Shown: positions 6,090-14,248, numbered from the stretch's first letter. The stretch is DNA of 15,131 nucleotides from DTU018 sp964618175 (GCA_964618175.1 CAZTZX010000049.1:1-15131), one strand, 5' to 3'. Notes: generated by a model not told the origin, from the sequence alone. Made by a program: numbers and translations.

Positions 6090-7967
6090 ATGTTTGCATG
6101 GAGCTTAGAACTAGCCTGGCTGATCGTATTGTTGCCTTTTGCATCCTTTGCGTTGATCGGCCTTTTCTTACACCGCTGGCCCAGGCTGTCCGCCTATTTG
6201 TCCATCCTGGCCATTGGTTTGTCATTTGTATTATCAGTATTAGTGGCTGCTCACGTTTTTCTGGGCGGCATGCAGGAGACTTTTGAAGTATCCATGCGCT
6301 GGCTGGCTATGCCGGGTCTGAATGTAGATATGGGCTTGCTGATTGATGGCTTGACAGCGGTCATGCTCATAGTGGTGACCTCGGTGGCTTTGCTGGTGCA
6401 AATCTACTCCTGGGGTTATATGCACGGGGACCCCGGTTTCAGCAGTTATTATGCCTATCAATCGGTTTTCGCCGGAGCGATGCTGGGACTGGTTTTAGCC
6501 AATAACTTTGGACAGCTATTTGTCTTCTGGGAATTAGTTGGGTTAGCCTCCTACCTGTTGATCGGCTTCTGGTTTGGCCGTCATTCCGCTAAAAATGCTG
6601 CTGTTAAAGCTTTCATAACTAACCGAGTAGGAGATTTTGGCCTATTGCTGGGAATTTTATTCCTACAGATAATATTTGGTACCTTAAGCTTCAGCGGTTT
6701 AGCAGCTGAGGTAGCGGGTTATACCAATACTGCCATCCTGATCGTGGTATCCATCTTACTTTTGGCCGGGCCAATTGGAAAATCGGCGCAGTTTCCTCTG
6801 CACGTATGGTTGCCGGATGCCATGGAAGGCCCCACCCCGGTCAGCGCTCTCATCCATGCGGCTACCATGGTAGCTGCCGGTGTATATTTGATAGCGCGGG
6901 CCTTCTTTATTTTCAGCACCACTCCGGAAGTTATGATGGTTATCGCGGTTATAGGCGGTTTCACTGCTCTATTCGCGGCGACCATTGCCTTGGTGCAGAA
7001 TGATATCAAGCGCATCCTGGCCTATTCTACCTTAAGCCAGTTGGGATATATGGTGATGGCCATGGGTATTGGGGCTATGACGGCTGGAATGTTCCACTTG
7101 ATGACCCATGCTTTCTTTAAGAGTTTGCTCTTCCTGGCCGCCGGCAGTGTTATCCACGCTATCGCCGGTGAACAGGATATCTGGAAGATGGGTCGCTTAA
7201 AGGATAAAATGCCTATCACCACCTGGACATTCGTTATTGGAGCTCTGGCTCTGGCCGGTATTCCGCCTTTGTCAGGGTTTTGGAGTAAGGATGAAATACT
7301 CTTGGGTGCTTTTGCGGGCGGTTATACCGGCCTATATCTGCTGGGAACTCTGGTTGCCTTCATGACCGCTTTCTATATGTTCCGCCTTATCTTTGTAGTC
7401 TTCTTCGGTCCCACTAAGGGAGTAGAAAAAGCCCATGAATCACCGCCGGTTATGACGATTCCGCTGATTATTTTAGCGGTTATGGCAGTGATTGCGGGAT
7501 TTGTGGGTTCACCGCTGATGAATAATGCTTTCGCCCATTTTGTGACTTATCCGGGAGCGGTTCATTATGAACCCAGTACCATGGTTATAGTGATTTCATC
7601 GCTAGTGGCCATTGCCGGAATAGGGTTGGCCTGGGCTATTTATCAGAAAGAATGGATAAGCCACCTGCAACTGCGGGAAAAATTTTCGGGTATCTACACT
7701 GTGCTGTACAACAAGTATTACATTGACGAGCTCTATGACTGGTTGGGCCAAAGGTTCGTTTATGGTACAGCTAAGGCTTTATTCTGGTTCGATATTTATG
7801 TTGTTAATGGCCTGGTCAACGGTCTAGCCGCTCTGACTGGCGGGGCCGGCAAAGTGCTGCGCTACACGGAAACGGGTCAGGTGCAGACTTATGCAGCTTA
7901 TATGTTGGTTGGAGTCATCGTCATCGTAGGGCTGGTTATGATAGCCGGCTTTGCGTTGCTGGTATAA
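6090..7967 (+). CDS. nuoL: NADH-quinone oxidoreductase subunit L (distal antiporter-like)
   Basis: The distal proton-pumping subunit of 625 residues. It has the Proton_antipo_N and Proton_antipo_M domains and a C-terminal amphipathic lateral helix with a final anchor segment. Key charges are conserved: E148 in FWELVGLASYLLIG and K231 in GKSAQFPLHVWLPDAM, equivalent to the E. coli E144/K229 pair. The histidine in SALIHAATM is also present. I place the start at ATG 6090, because AGGTGG (6079-6084) lies 5 bases upstream. A GTG at 6081 is in frame but lies too close to any ribosome site; it would add three residues. The gap to nuoK is 14 bases. Confidence 0.95.
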   Translation: MFAWSLELAWLIVLLPFASFALIGLFLHRWPRLSAYLSILAIGLSFVLSVLVAAHVFLGGMQETFEVSMRWLAMPGLNVDMGLLIDGLTAVMLIVVTSVALLVQIYSWGYMHGDPGFSSYYAYQSVFAGAMLGLVLANNFGQLFVFWELVGLASYLLIGFWFGRHSAKNAAVKAFITNRVGDFGLLLGILFLQIIFGTLSFSGLAAEVAGYTNTAILIVVSILLLAGPIGKSAQFPLHVWLPDAMEGPTPVSALIHAATMVAAGVYLIARAFFIFSTTPEVMMVIAVIGGFTALFAATIALVQNDIKRILAYSTLSQLGYMVMAMGIGAMTAGMFHLMTHAFFKSLLFLAAGSVIHAIAGEQDIWKMGRLKDKMPITTWTFVIGALALAGIPPLSGFWSKDEILLGAFAGGYTGLYLLGTLVAFMTAFYMFRLIFVVFFGPTKGVEKAHESPPVMTIPLIILAVMAVIAGFVGSPLMNNAFAHFVTYPGAVHYEPSTMVIVISSLVAIAGIGLAWAIYQKEWISHLQLREKFSGIYTVLYNKYYIDELYDWLGQRFVYGTAKALFWFDIYVVNGLVNGLAALTGGAGKVLRYTETGQVQTYAAYMLVGVIVIVGLVMIAGFALLV

Positions 7968-7980
7968 GGGGGTGGAAGTA

Positions 7981-9489
7981 TTGAGCAATGGGCCGATCTT
8001 ATCAATCATACTTTTTGCACCGGTGCTGGGAGCCATATTGATAATGCTTCTTCCCCGGGATAATGCCAAGACCATCAAAACAGTGGCAGCGGTAGCCACC
8101 CTGATCAGTCTGGTATTGTCGATCTGGGTATGGCTAGCTTATGATCGTAGCCTGGGGGGCATCCAGTTTATAGAGCAAATTCCCTGGGTGGCTGATCTGG
8201 GAATAACCTATGCCCTGGGAGTCGACGGTATCAGTATTCCTATGTTGTTGCTGACCAACCTGATCGGTTTTAGTGCCGTTTATGCCTCCTGGCGTGTAGC
8301 TGATCGGTTCAAGGAATTCTTCAGCTTGCTGTTAATTCTGATAACTGGGGTTATGGGGACTTTCCTGACTACGGATCTATTCATATTCTTTATGTTCTAT
8401 GAAGTAGTGGTCATACCGATCTACCTGCTGGTGATCATGTTCGGCAGCAGCAAACGGGTCACCAAGGAATATGCCGGTATGAAATTGACTATATACCTGC
8501 TGATCGGAAGTGCTTTCCTGCTGGTGGCATTGGTAGCTCTATTTGTGAAATCCAAGGCTATGCTGGGCTTCCCCACTATGGATATGTTCACTCTGGCTAG
8601 TGTGAATTTCCCGATCGGATTCCAGATTTTCGAGTTTGTCCTGATGGCCTTGGGGTTTGGAACCTTATTGTCCATGTTCCCCTTCCATGCCTGGTCTCCC
8701 GATGGTTATGCCGGAGCACCGACAGCGGTTAGTATGATCCATGCCGGCGTGCTGAAGAAGATCGGTGGCTACGGCTTGATCCGGATCGGACTTATGATCC
8801 TGCCGGGCGGCGCCGCTTATGTTGCGCCGGTAATCGCTGTGTTGGCTTTGGGTAATGTGGTTTATGCGGCCTTTATATGCCTGAGTCAAAAAGATCTCAA
8901 GTATATCGTGGGGTACTCCAGTGTCAGTCACATGGGATATGTTTTGATCGGTATAGCCGCCTTAAATCTGATCAGTATCAATGGCGCCATAATAATGATG
9001 TTTGCCCATGGGGTCATGGCCGCCCTATTCTTCGCCATGATCGGTAATCTGTATGAGAAGAGTCATACCCGCAATGTCGATGATTTCGGCGGACTGGCTC
9101 ATCAGATGCCGCGTCTGGCTACTGGATTTATGATAGCTGGACTGGCCTCACTGGGCTTACCGGGTATGGTCAATTTCATTGGTGAGTTCACCATATTTGT
9201 AGGTGCTTTCGGTACCTATAAGGTTTTGACTATCTTGGCGGTTTCCGGGATCATCTTTACAGCTTTGTATATCTTACGCACTTTAGGGGCGGTCTTATTT
9301 GGACCGCGTAGACCGGAATGGGATCATCTGCAAGACCTTAAGGGTGTGGAAATGATTCCCTTACTGGTTCTGGGTGCAGCTATATTTATCGGCGGCATCG
9401 CTCCCTTCACCTTGATGGACTTGATCAACCTGGGGGTGGGTGACCTGGTTGCCCAACTGGGATCGCTGCAGATAGGAGGGATGTTCTAA
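7981..9489 (+). CDS. nuoM: NADH-quinone oxidoreductase subunit M (lysine-lacking antiporter-like subunit)
   Basis: The middle antiporter-like subunit, 502 residues from a TTG start at 7981. GGGGGTGG lies just upstream; an in-frame GTG at 7972 is abutted by that site and is less likely. The conserved helix-5 glutamate is present (E141 in FMFYEVVVIPIYLL), as are the helix-8 lysines (K259-K260 in GVLKKIGGYG) and the late glutamate in NFIGEFTIF. The helix-7 lysine is not: counting back seven residues from the conserved histidine of PFHAW, NuoL and NuoN have lysine but NuoM has leucine at residue 229 (codon 8665-8667). Otherwise the gene is intact and full length. Its stop TAA overlaps the nuoN ATG by one base. 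Confidence 0.95.
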   Translation: MSNGPILSIILFAPVLGAILIMLLPRDNAKTIKTVAAVATLISLVLSIWVWLAYDRSLGGIQFIEQIPWVADLGITYALGVDGISIPMLLLTNLIGFSAVYASWRVADRFKEFFSLLLILITGVMGTFLTTDLFIFFMFYEVVVIPIYLLVIMFGSSKRVTKEYAGMKLTIYLLIGSAFLLVALVALFVKSKAMLGFPTMDMFTLASVNFPIGFQIFEFVLMALGFGTLLSMFPFHAWSPDGYAGAPTAVSMIHAGVLKKIGGYGLIRIGLMILPGGAAYVAPVIAVLALGNVVYAAFICLSQKDLKYIVGYSSVSHMGYVLIGIAALNLISINGAIIMMFAHGVMAALFFAMIGNLYEKSHTRNVDDFGGLAHQMPRLATGFMIAGLASLGLPGMVNFIGEFTIFVGAFGTYKVLTILAVSGIIFTALYILRTLGAVLFGPRRPEWDHLQDLKGVEMIPLLVLGAAIFIGGIAPFTLMDLINLGVGDLVAQLGSLQIGGMF

Positions 9490-10901
9490 TGTCCTGGACA
9501 CTACTTTCTGTGGAGATAGCCCTGGCCGCGTTCGGATTGGTACTGTTGGTGCTGGGATTGTTGCTACCGGAAAAGGGACGCCGTGTTATGCAGCCGGTGG
9601 CGGTCATAGCACTGCTGGGGATATTGATTCTGGGTGGAGTATCATATACCGCTCAGCATAGCCTGTTTAACGGCAACTACCAGATCGATCCCTTTGGCGG
9701 CTTCTTCAAACTGCTATTTGTGGCAGCAGGCATTCTGGTGATACTCAGCGCCGGCCGCTATTTGGAGCGGTTTGAGGAACGGGTCAATGAGTTCTATAGT
9801 TTTATGATATTTGCCCTGTTGGGCATGGTAGTTATGGCTTCGGCTGGGGAACTGATCACCCTGTATATTGGCCTGGAGCTCATGACGGTCAGCTTCTACA
9901 TTTTAACGGCCTATCTCTTACAAGAAAAACTGTCGGCAGAGGCCGGTCTGAAGTATTTGATTCTGGGTGCCTTGTCATCAGCCATCCTTCTCTTTGGTAT
10001 AAGTCTGGTATACGCTGTGACCGGAACTACGGTGATCGGGGCTATGGCGGCCCAATTCCAGATGCAGCCGGTCATGATCGCCGGAATCATTTTGATCCTG
10101 GCAGGCTTTGGTTTCAAAATATCACTGGTACCTTTCCATATGTGGGCCCCTGATATTTACCAGGGCGCTCCCATACCAGTTACGGCCTTTCTGGCGGTGG
10201 GTTCCAAAGCAGCTGCTTTTGCGGCTATGGTGCGCGTGTTTATGATCGCCTTCCCGGTCAGCACTTTTGATTGGCCACTGCTTCTGGCCATCTTGGCGGC
10301 CATCACCATCGTAGTGGGGAACCTGATTGCCCTGGTACAGACCGATATAAAACGACTGCTGGCTTATTCCAGTATTGCGCAGGCCGGATACATCTTAGTA
10401 GGGCTGGCCGCCTACAATAGCTATGGATTAAAAGGTGTGCTGTTCTATGCTATGTTGTATGTATTTTCGAACATGGGGGCATTTGCAGCGGCTACCGTTG
10501 TGGAGGTAGAAACCGGCAGTACAGACATAAAAGCCTTTAACGGCTTGGCTCGGCGTTCACCAATGGTGGCGGCTATTATGACGGTATGTATGCTGTCTTT
10601 GGCGGGGATACCGCCTACAGCCGGGTTTGTAGGGAAGTTTTATCTGTTTTCAGGGGCCATTCAGTCTGATTTCCTGTGGTTAGCTTTTGTCGGCTTGATC
10701 ATGAGTATGATTTCGGTGTACTACTATTTGCGGGTAGCTAAGGCTATGTACATCGGCTCCAATGATGATGTCAGTGCGATCAAACCGGGCAAGACGGTGG
10801 GTGCTGCCCTGTGGGTCTGCTTGGCGGGCACCTTGTTGTTTGGATTATATCCGGGACCTTTATCGGATCTGGCGCAAGTAGCTATCCAAGTATTCCTGTA
10901 A
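9489..10901 (+). CDS. nuoN: NADH-quinone oxidoreductase subunit N (proximal antiporter-like)
   Basis: A 470-residue antiporter-like subunit next to the NuoAJK part of the membrane arm, with about 14 transmembrane helices. The key residues are E130 in YIGLELMTVSFYIL and K210 in GFKISLVPFHMWAPD, the glutamate/lysine pair of the proton channel. The start is in a TAATG junction with nuoM, and AGGAGGG (9474-9480) lies 8 bases upstream, so translation is probably coupled. This is the last recognisable complex I gene. No nuoE, nuoF or nuoG follows within the window. Confidence 0.96.
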   Translation: MSWTLLSVEIALAAFGLVLLVLGLLLPEKGRRVMQPVAVIALLGILILGGVSYTAQHSLFNGNYQIDPFGGFFKLLFVAAGILVILSAGRYLERFEERVNEFYSFMIFALLGMVVMASAGELITLYIGLELMTVSFYILTAYLLQEKLSAEAGLKYLILGALSSAILLFGISLVYAVTGTTVIGAMAAQFQMQPVMIAGIILILAGFGFKISLVPFHMWAPDIYQGAPIPVTAFLAVGSKAAAFAAMVRVFMIAFPVSTFDWPLLLAILAAITIVVGNLIALVQTDIKRLLAYSSIAQAGYILVGLAAYNSYGLKGVLFYAMLYVFSNMGAFAAATVVEVETGSTDIKAFNGLARRSPMVAAIMTVCMLSLAGIPPTAGFVGKFYLFSGAIQSDFLWLAFVGLIMSMISVYYYLRVAKAMYIGSNDDVSAIKPGKTVGAALWVCLAGTLLFGLYPGPLSDLAQVAIQVFL

Positions 10902-10926
10902 AAATACTAAAATATATTCTCCTTAG

Positions 10927-10962
10927 AACGGGTAGACTATGGAAAAACATGGTCTACCTGTT
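10927..10962 (+). terminator. Hairpin between nuoN and the FeS oxidoreductase (possible attenuator)
   Basis: AACGGGTAGACTATG (10927-10941) pairs along its full 15 bases with CATGGTCTACCTGTT (10948-10962), using two G-U wobbles, around a GAAAAA loop. The following sequence is GTTTGTTTG, T-rich but interrupted by G, so termination may be partial. The downstream ribosome site GAGGAGG starts only 8 bases after the hairpin. The hairpin could instead stabilise the nuo mRNA 3' end or set the ratio of nuo to oxidoreductase expression. Confidence 0.55.
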
Positions 10963-10984
10963 GTTTGTTTGAGGAGGTATGGTA

Positions 10985-13132
10985 GTGAGTTTTAGTTTTC
11001 ATCCTTTTGAAGGTGGCTATGAAATACCCATGCGGGTGGTAGGCGCCAATATCCACTATGAATGGCTGATTTACATACTGATGTGGATCCCCATCGGTAT
11101 CTTTTTATATGGGGTTTATAAGCGGGTGCGCATTTGGATGCAGGCCCGGGGCGAGAATGAACGCAAGGAACCTATAGGCCCAAGAAGTTGGTCGTTTCTA
11201 TACAACACCCTGGGGCAGATCCGGGTAATTGAGAAACCTCTGCCCGGCTGGATGCATTTCTTCTTGTTCTGGGGATTTGTTGTCCTGCTGATCGCTACGG
11301 CGAGTTTTGCTCTTTGGAACATCACTGGATTTCCGCCCTTGACCGGTAACATTTATATTTACTTTTCCTGGTTTGTAGATGTGATGGGATTTTTGGCCAT
11401 GGTGGGAATAGCTGTCTTGGCTTACATCCGCTATGTAATGCGCCCAGATCGCCTAAATGATAGTAAGCCTCTGGATGGTTGGATTCTAGTGTTGATCTTC
11501 AGCATTCTTTTTACTGGCTATATTGTAGAAGGAATGAGGGTGGCATCTCAGATCGGACTGGCTAATACCATGGCCGATATCGCATATGAACGCACCGCTT
11601 CACCGATCGGATGGCTTTTTGCCGGTATATTTTCCGGAGCAGCTGTGGAAAGTCTGCTCAGCTGGCATCGCATTATGTGGTGGTTTCACATGGCTATTTC
11701 CTTCCTGTTTATAGGCATGGTTCCTTTTACCAAGCTATGGCACATTTTCACCGGCATGACTAGTTACTATGCCCGTGACTATGAACCGGCCACAGTGAGA
11801 TTAGTAGAGAATCTGGAGGAAGCTGAAACCTATGGTATAGAACAGATCGAGGACTTCGGTTGGAAGGATCTGATGGATCTGGATGCCTGCATTCGCTGCG
11901 GAAGATGTCAGGAGGCCTGCCCGGCATACAATACCGGCAAGGCCTTGAACCCTAAGATAACCATAATTCAGACTCTAAAAAAGCATCTCGATAATAAATC
12001 GCCTTTTATGCTGGGCGAAGGTGATGATGATCTGGAAGCAGTTACTATGACTACAGAAGCCGAAATCGAAGGAGTAGTAGAAACCGAAAAACACATGATC
12101 TACGATATAGTTACTCCCCAGGTATTGTGGGATTGTACCAATTGTCTGGCCTGTGTATATCACTGCCCCATGTTTATCGAACACGTTTCTAAAATTATTG
12201 ATATGCGCCGTAATCTGGTGATGTGGCACGGCGACATGCCCAATGAAGCTCAGATGGCCTTTACCAATACCGAGCGCAATTACAATCCCTGGGGAGTGGG
12301 TTGGGCTAACCGAGCTGATTGGCTTAAGGAGAGAGACATTCGCGATCTGGTGACTTTGCTGCCGGAGGAGGAAGCCGACTACGAGTACTTGCTGTTTGCT
12401 GGCTGTGCGGCTGCTTTTGATGATCGCTACAAAAAGGCCGGCGAGGCCTTGGTTCGTCTACTGCATAAAGCTGGGATAAAGGTAGGTTATCTAGGAACTG
12501 AAGAATACTGCTGTGGCGAGTGGGCCCGGCGTCTGGGCAATGAATATCTGTGGCAGACTCTGGCCACCCAGAATATTGAGTCCTTCCAGCGTTATAAGGC
12601 TACCAAGATCATCTGTATCTGTCCGCACGGCTACAACACTATCAAAAACGAATATTCACAGCTGGGGGGTGAGTATGAAGTTTATCACAGCAGTGAGATC
12701 CTGGCCAGTTTGCTCCGGGAAGGGCGGCTCAAGGTTGCTGCTCAGGCCGATCGCCGGGTCAGCTATCACGATTCCTGTTTCATGGGCCGCTATAATCAGG
12801 TCTACACTCAGCCCCGGGAGGTCATTAAGGCCGCTGGCGGGGATTTGCAGTATATACCCAAATCCGTAGAGTTCAGCTTCTGCTGCGGTGCCGGGGGAGG
12901 TCGTATGTGGCTGGAAGAAGAAGCCGTAGAAGGCTTCAAACGCATTAACCAGACTCGCACCGAACAGCTTCTGGAAGTTGATCCGGATACAGTAGTGGTC
13001 AACTGCCCCTACTGCATGACCATGATAAGTGACGGTGTCAAAGAAACCGATGAAGAAGGCCAGATCCAAGTGCTGGACATCTGCGAACTGCTCTGGCAGT
13101 GCCAAGATCATAACGCGGATCGTACGGATTAG
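10985..13132 (+). CDS. Membrane heme b / FeS oxidoreductase (HdrD-like; EtfAB:menaquinone oxidoreductase-like)
   Basis: A 715-residue fusion. The N-terminal 260 residues are a NarI-like membrane domain with five or six helices. Candidate heme b histidines are H91, H228, H235 and H253; the last two are 18 apart, as in NarI. Two [4Fe-4S] motifs follow (C302/305/308/312 and C384/387/390/394). Then come two CCG domains: the first with C474, C509-C510-G and C546, but with CPHG in place of a closing CxxC; the second complete (C598, C633-C634-G, C674 and C677). This architecture matches the membrane FeS oxidoreductases shown to act as EtfAB:menaquinone oxidoreductase in syntrophic bacteria. HdrDE-like or glycolate-type use is possible, as no etfAB is in the window. 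I prefer GTG 10985, 7 bases after GGAGG; the ATG at 10979 lies one base from it. Confidence 0.88.
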   Translation: MSFSFHPFEGGYEIPMRVVGANIHYEWLIYILMWIPIGIFLYGVYKRVRIWMQARGENERKEPIGPRSWSFLYNTLGQIRVIEKPLPGWMHFFLFWGFVVLLIATASFALWNITGFPPLTGNIYIYFSWFVDVMGFLAMVGIAVLAYIRYVMRPDRLNDSKPLDGWILVLIFSILFTGYIVEGMRVASQIGLANTMADIAYERTASPIGWLFAGIFSGAAVESLLSWHRIMWWFHMAISFLFIGMVPFTKLWHIFTGMTSYYARDYEPATVRLVENLEEAETYGIEQIEDFGWKDLMDLDACIRCGRCQEACPAYNTGKALNPKITIIQTLKKHLDNKSPFMLGEGDDDLEAVTMTTEAEIEGVVETEKHMIYDIVTPQVLWDCTNCLACVYHCPMFIEHVSKIIDMRRNLVMWHGDMPNEAQMAFTNTERNYNPWGVGWANRADWLKERDIRDLVTLLPEEEADYEYLLFAGCAAAFDDRYKKAGEALVRLLHKAGIKVGYLGTEEYCCGEWARRLGNEYLWQTLATQNIESFQRYKATKIICICPHGYNTIKNEYSQLGGEYEVYHSSEILASLLREGRLKVAAQADRRVSYHDSCFMGRYNQVYTQPREVIKAAGGDLQYIPKSVEFSFCCGAGGGRMWLEEEAVEGFKRINQTRTEQLLEVDPDTVVVNCPYCMTMISDGVKETDEEGQIQVLDICELLWQCQDHNADRTD

Positions 13133-13191
13133 CAAGACAGGGTAGAGACCTGTGGCATAAAACAAGAAACCTACCACAGTATATCTGCGAT

Positions 13192-13224
13192 AGGAAGACA
13201 GGGGGACGTTTACCCTGTCTTCCT
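13192..13224 (+). terminator. Rho-independent terminator
   Basis: AGGAAGACAGGG (13192-13203) and CCCTGTCTTCCT (13213-13224) form a perfect 12-bp stem with a 9-base loop, followed by TTGCTCATTTTTATT. It lies 59 bases after the FeS oxidoreductase stop and probably ends the nuo-oxidoreductase transcript. The left arm's AAGACAGGG also occurs at 13134-13142, giving an alternative pairing partner for the right arm. Confidence 0.8.
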
Positions 13225-13281
13225 TTGCTCATTTTTATTCCTATTCTTCCATGCCTACCGTCATACCGGACTTAATTAGTA

Positions 13282-13310
13282 TTTACCCCTGACATAGACT
13301 CGACTATATT
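13282..13310 (+). promoter_or_regulatory. Candidate promoter of the AraC-type gene
   Basis: TTTACC (13282-13287, 4 of 6 to TTGACA), a 17-base spacer and TATATT (13305-13310, 5 of 6 to TATAAT). Transcription would start near 13317, about 60 bases before the ATG. A perfect 8-base palindrome GATGCATC (13334-13341) lies in the leader. The rest of 13225-13375 shows nothing else that I can identify. Confidence 0.4.
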
Positions 13311-13375
13311 GTGCACAGATTGTCGGGTGGATAGATGCATCCTTTGATAATATTGATGATGAAAGGAGGTGCTTT

Positions 13376-14248
13376 ATGGATTCTTTAAATAGTATGAATA
13401 AAGCATTGATATACATTGAAGAGCACTTAACAGAGGATATTGATTACAACGAAATATCTAAAATTGCTTTCTGTTCGGAGTATCATTTTAAGCGGATGTT
13501 TTCTTATTTATCAGGCATAAGTTTGTCAGAATATATTCGGAGAAGAAGGCTAACGCTGGCTGCACTTGATTTAAAAAATAGGAATTTAAGAATTATTGAT
13601 GTGGCTATTAAATATGGCTACAATTCAGCAGATTCATTCTCGCGTGCTTTTCAGTCTATGCATGGTATCCTCCCTTCTGAAGCCAGGAGTGAGAATACAA
13701 AAATAAAAGCTTTTCCTAGAATGACCTTTCAATTATCAATACAGGGAGGATGCGCCATGAATTATCGGATTGTTGAGAAAGAGCCATTTAAGTTAATCGG
13801 ATTTAAGAAGAGAGTTCCAATTATTTTTGAAGGTGTCAATCCGGAAATCGCAGCTATGACGAAACTTTTAACCCCTGAAGTCATTAAGCAGTTAAAAGCA
13901 CTTTCCAATCTTGAACCAAAAGGAATTATTAGTGCATCTGCTAACTTTTCGGAAGGAAGATTGGAAGAGAAGGGGGAATTGGATCATTACATCGGGGTAG
14001 CAACTTCAAGTGATGACACATCGAAATTTGATGTATTGGAAATTGATGCTAGTACCTGGGCAGTATTCGAGTCAATTGGGCCATTTCCGGAAACACTCCA
14101 AAATGTGTGGGGGAGGGTATACTCAGAGTGGCTTCCATCTTCAGGATATGAAGCAGTTGCAGGGCCGGAGATTTTATGGAATGAGAGCCCGGACACTGAG
14201 AATCCGAAGTATAGAAGCGAGATCTGGATTCCAGTGAAGAAGAAATAA
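13376..14248 (+). CDS. AraC-family regulator with GyrI-like effector domain
   Basis: A 290-residue transcription regulator. Residues 7-107 form an AraC/XylS double helix-turn-helix, with conserved stretches SEYHFKRMFSYLSG (34-47) and DVAIKYGYNSADSFSRAFQSMHG (75-97). Residues 128-290 form a GyrI-like/SOUL-type effector-binding domain (from MNYRIVEKE to IWIPVKKK). Related proteins such as Rob and BmrR-type regulators bind small lipophilic ligands and control efflux or detoxification genes. The ligand here is unknown. AAAGGAGGT (13362-13370) lies 5 bases before the ATG. The gene follows the terminator and has its own candidate promoter. It is AT-richer than the nuo genes, which suggests accessory DNA. 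The next gene starts 29 bases downstream and may be its target or co-transcribed. Confidence 0.92.
   Translation: MDSLNSMNKALIYIEEHLTEDIDYNEISKIAFCSEYHFKRMFSYLSGISLSEYIRRRRLTLAALDLKNRNLRIIDVAIKYGYNSADSFSRAFQSMHGILPSEARSENTKIKAFPRMTFQLSIQGGCAMNYRIVEKEPFKLIGFKKRVPIIFEGVNPEIAAMTKLLTPEVIKQLKALSNLEPKGIISASANFSEGRLEEKGELDHYIGVATSSDDTSKFDVLEIDASTWAVFESIGPFPETLQNVWGRVYSEWLPSSGYEAVAGPEILWNESPDTENPKYRSEIWIPVKKK
13744..13759 (+). promoter_or_regulatory. Strong internal ribosome site and in-frame start in the AraC-type gene
   Basis: GGGAGG (13744-13749) lies 7 bases before an in-frame ATG (13757-13759, codon 128), exactly at the first residue of the GyrI-like domain. Initiation here would give a 163-residue effector-only protein (13757-14248). 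TipAL/TipAS of Streptomyces is a known parallel, in which the ligand-binding half of a regulator is also made alone from an internal start. Confidence 0.45.

Noticed and set aside
10979..10984. ATG at 10979 as the start of the FeS oxidoreductase
   Set aside because: It lies one base from the GAGGAGG ribosome site. The GTG at 10985 has normal spacing.
12656..13177. A 173-codon minus-strand frame
   Set aside because: It is antisense to the second CCG domain of the FeS oxidoreductase, and its protein shows no recognisable motif. It is a shadow of the coding strand.
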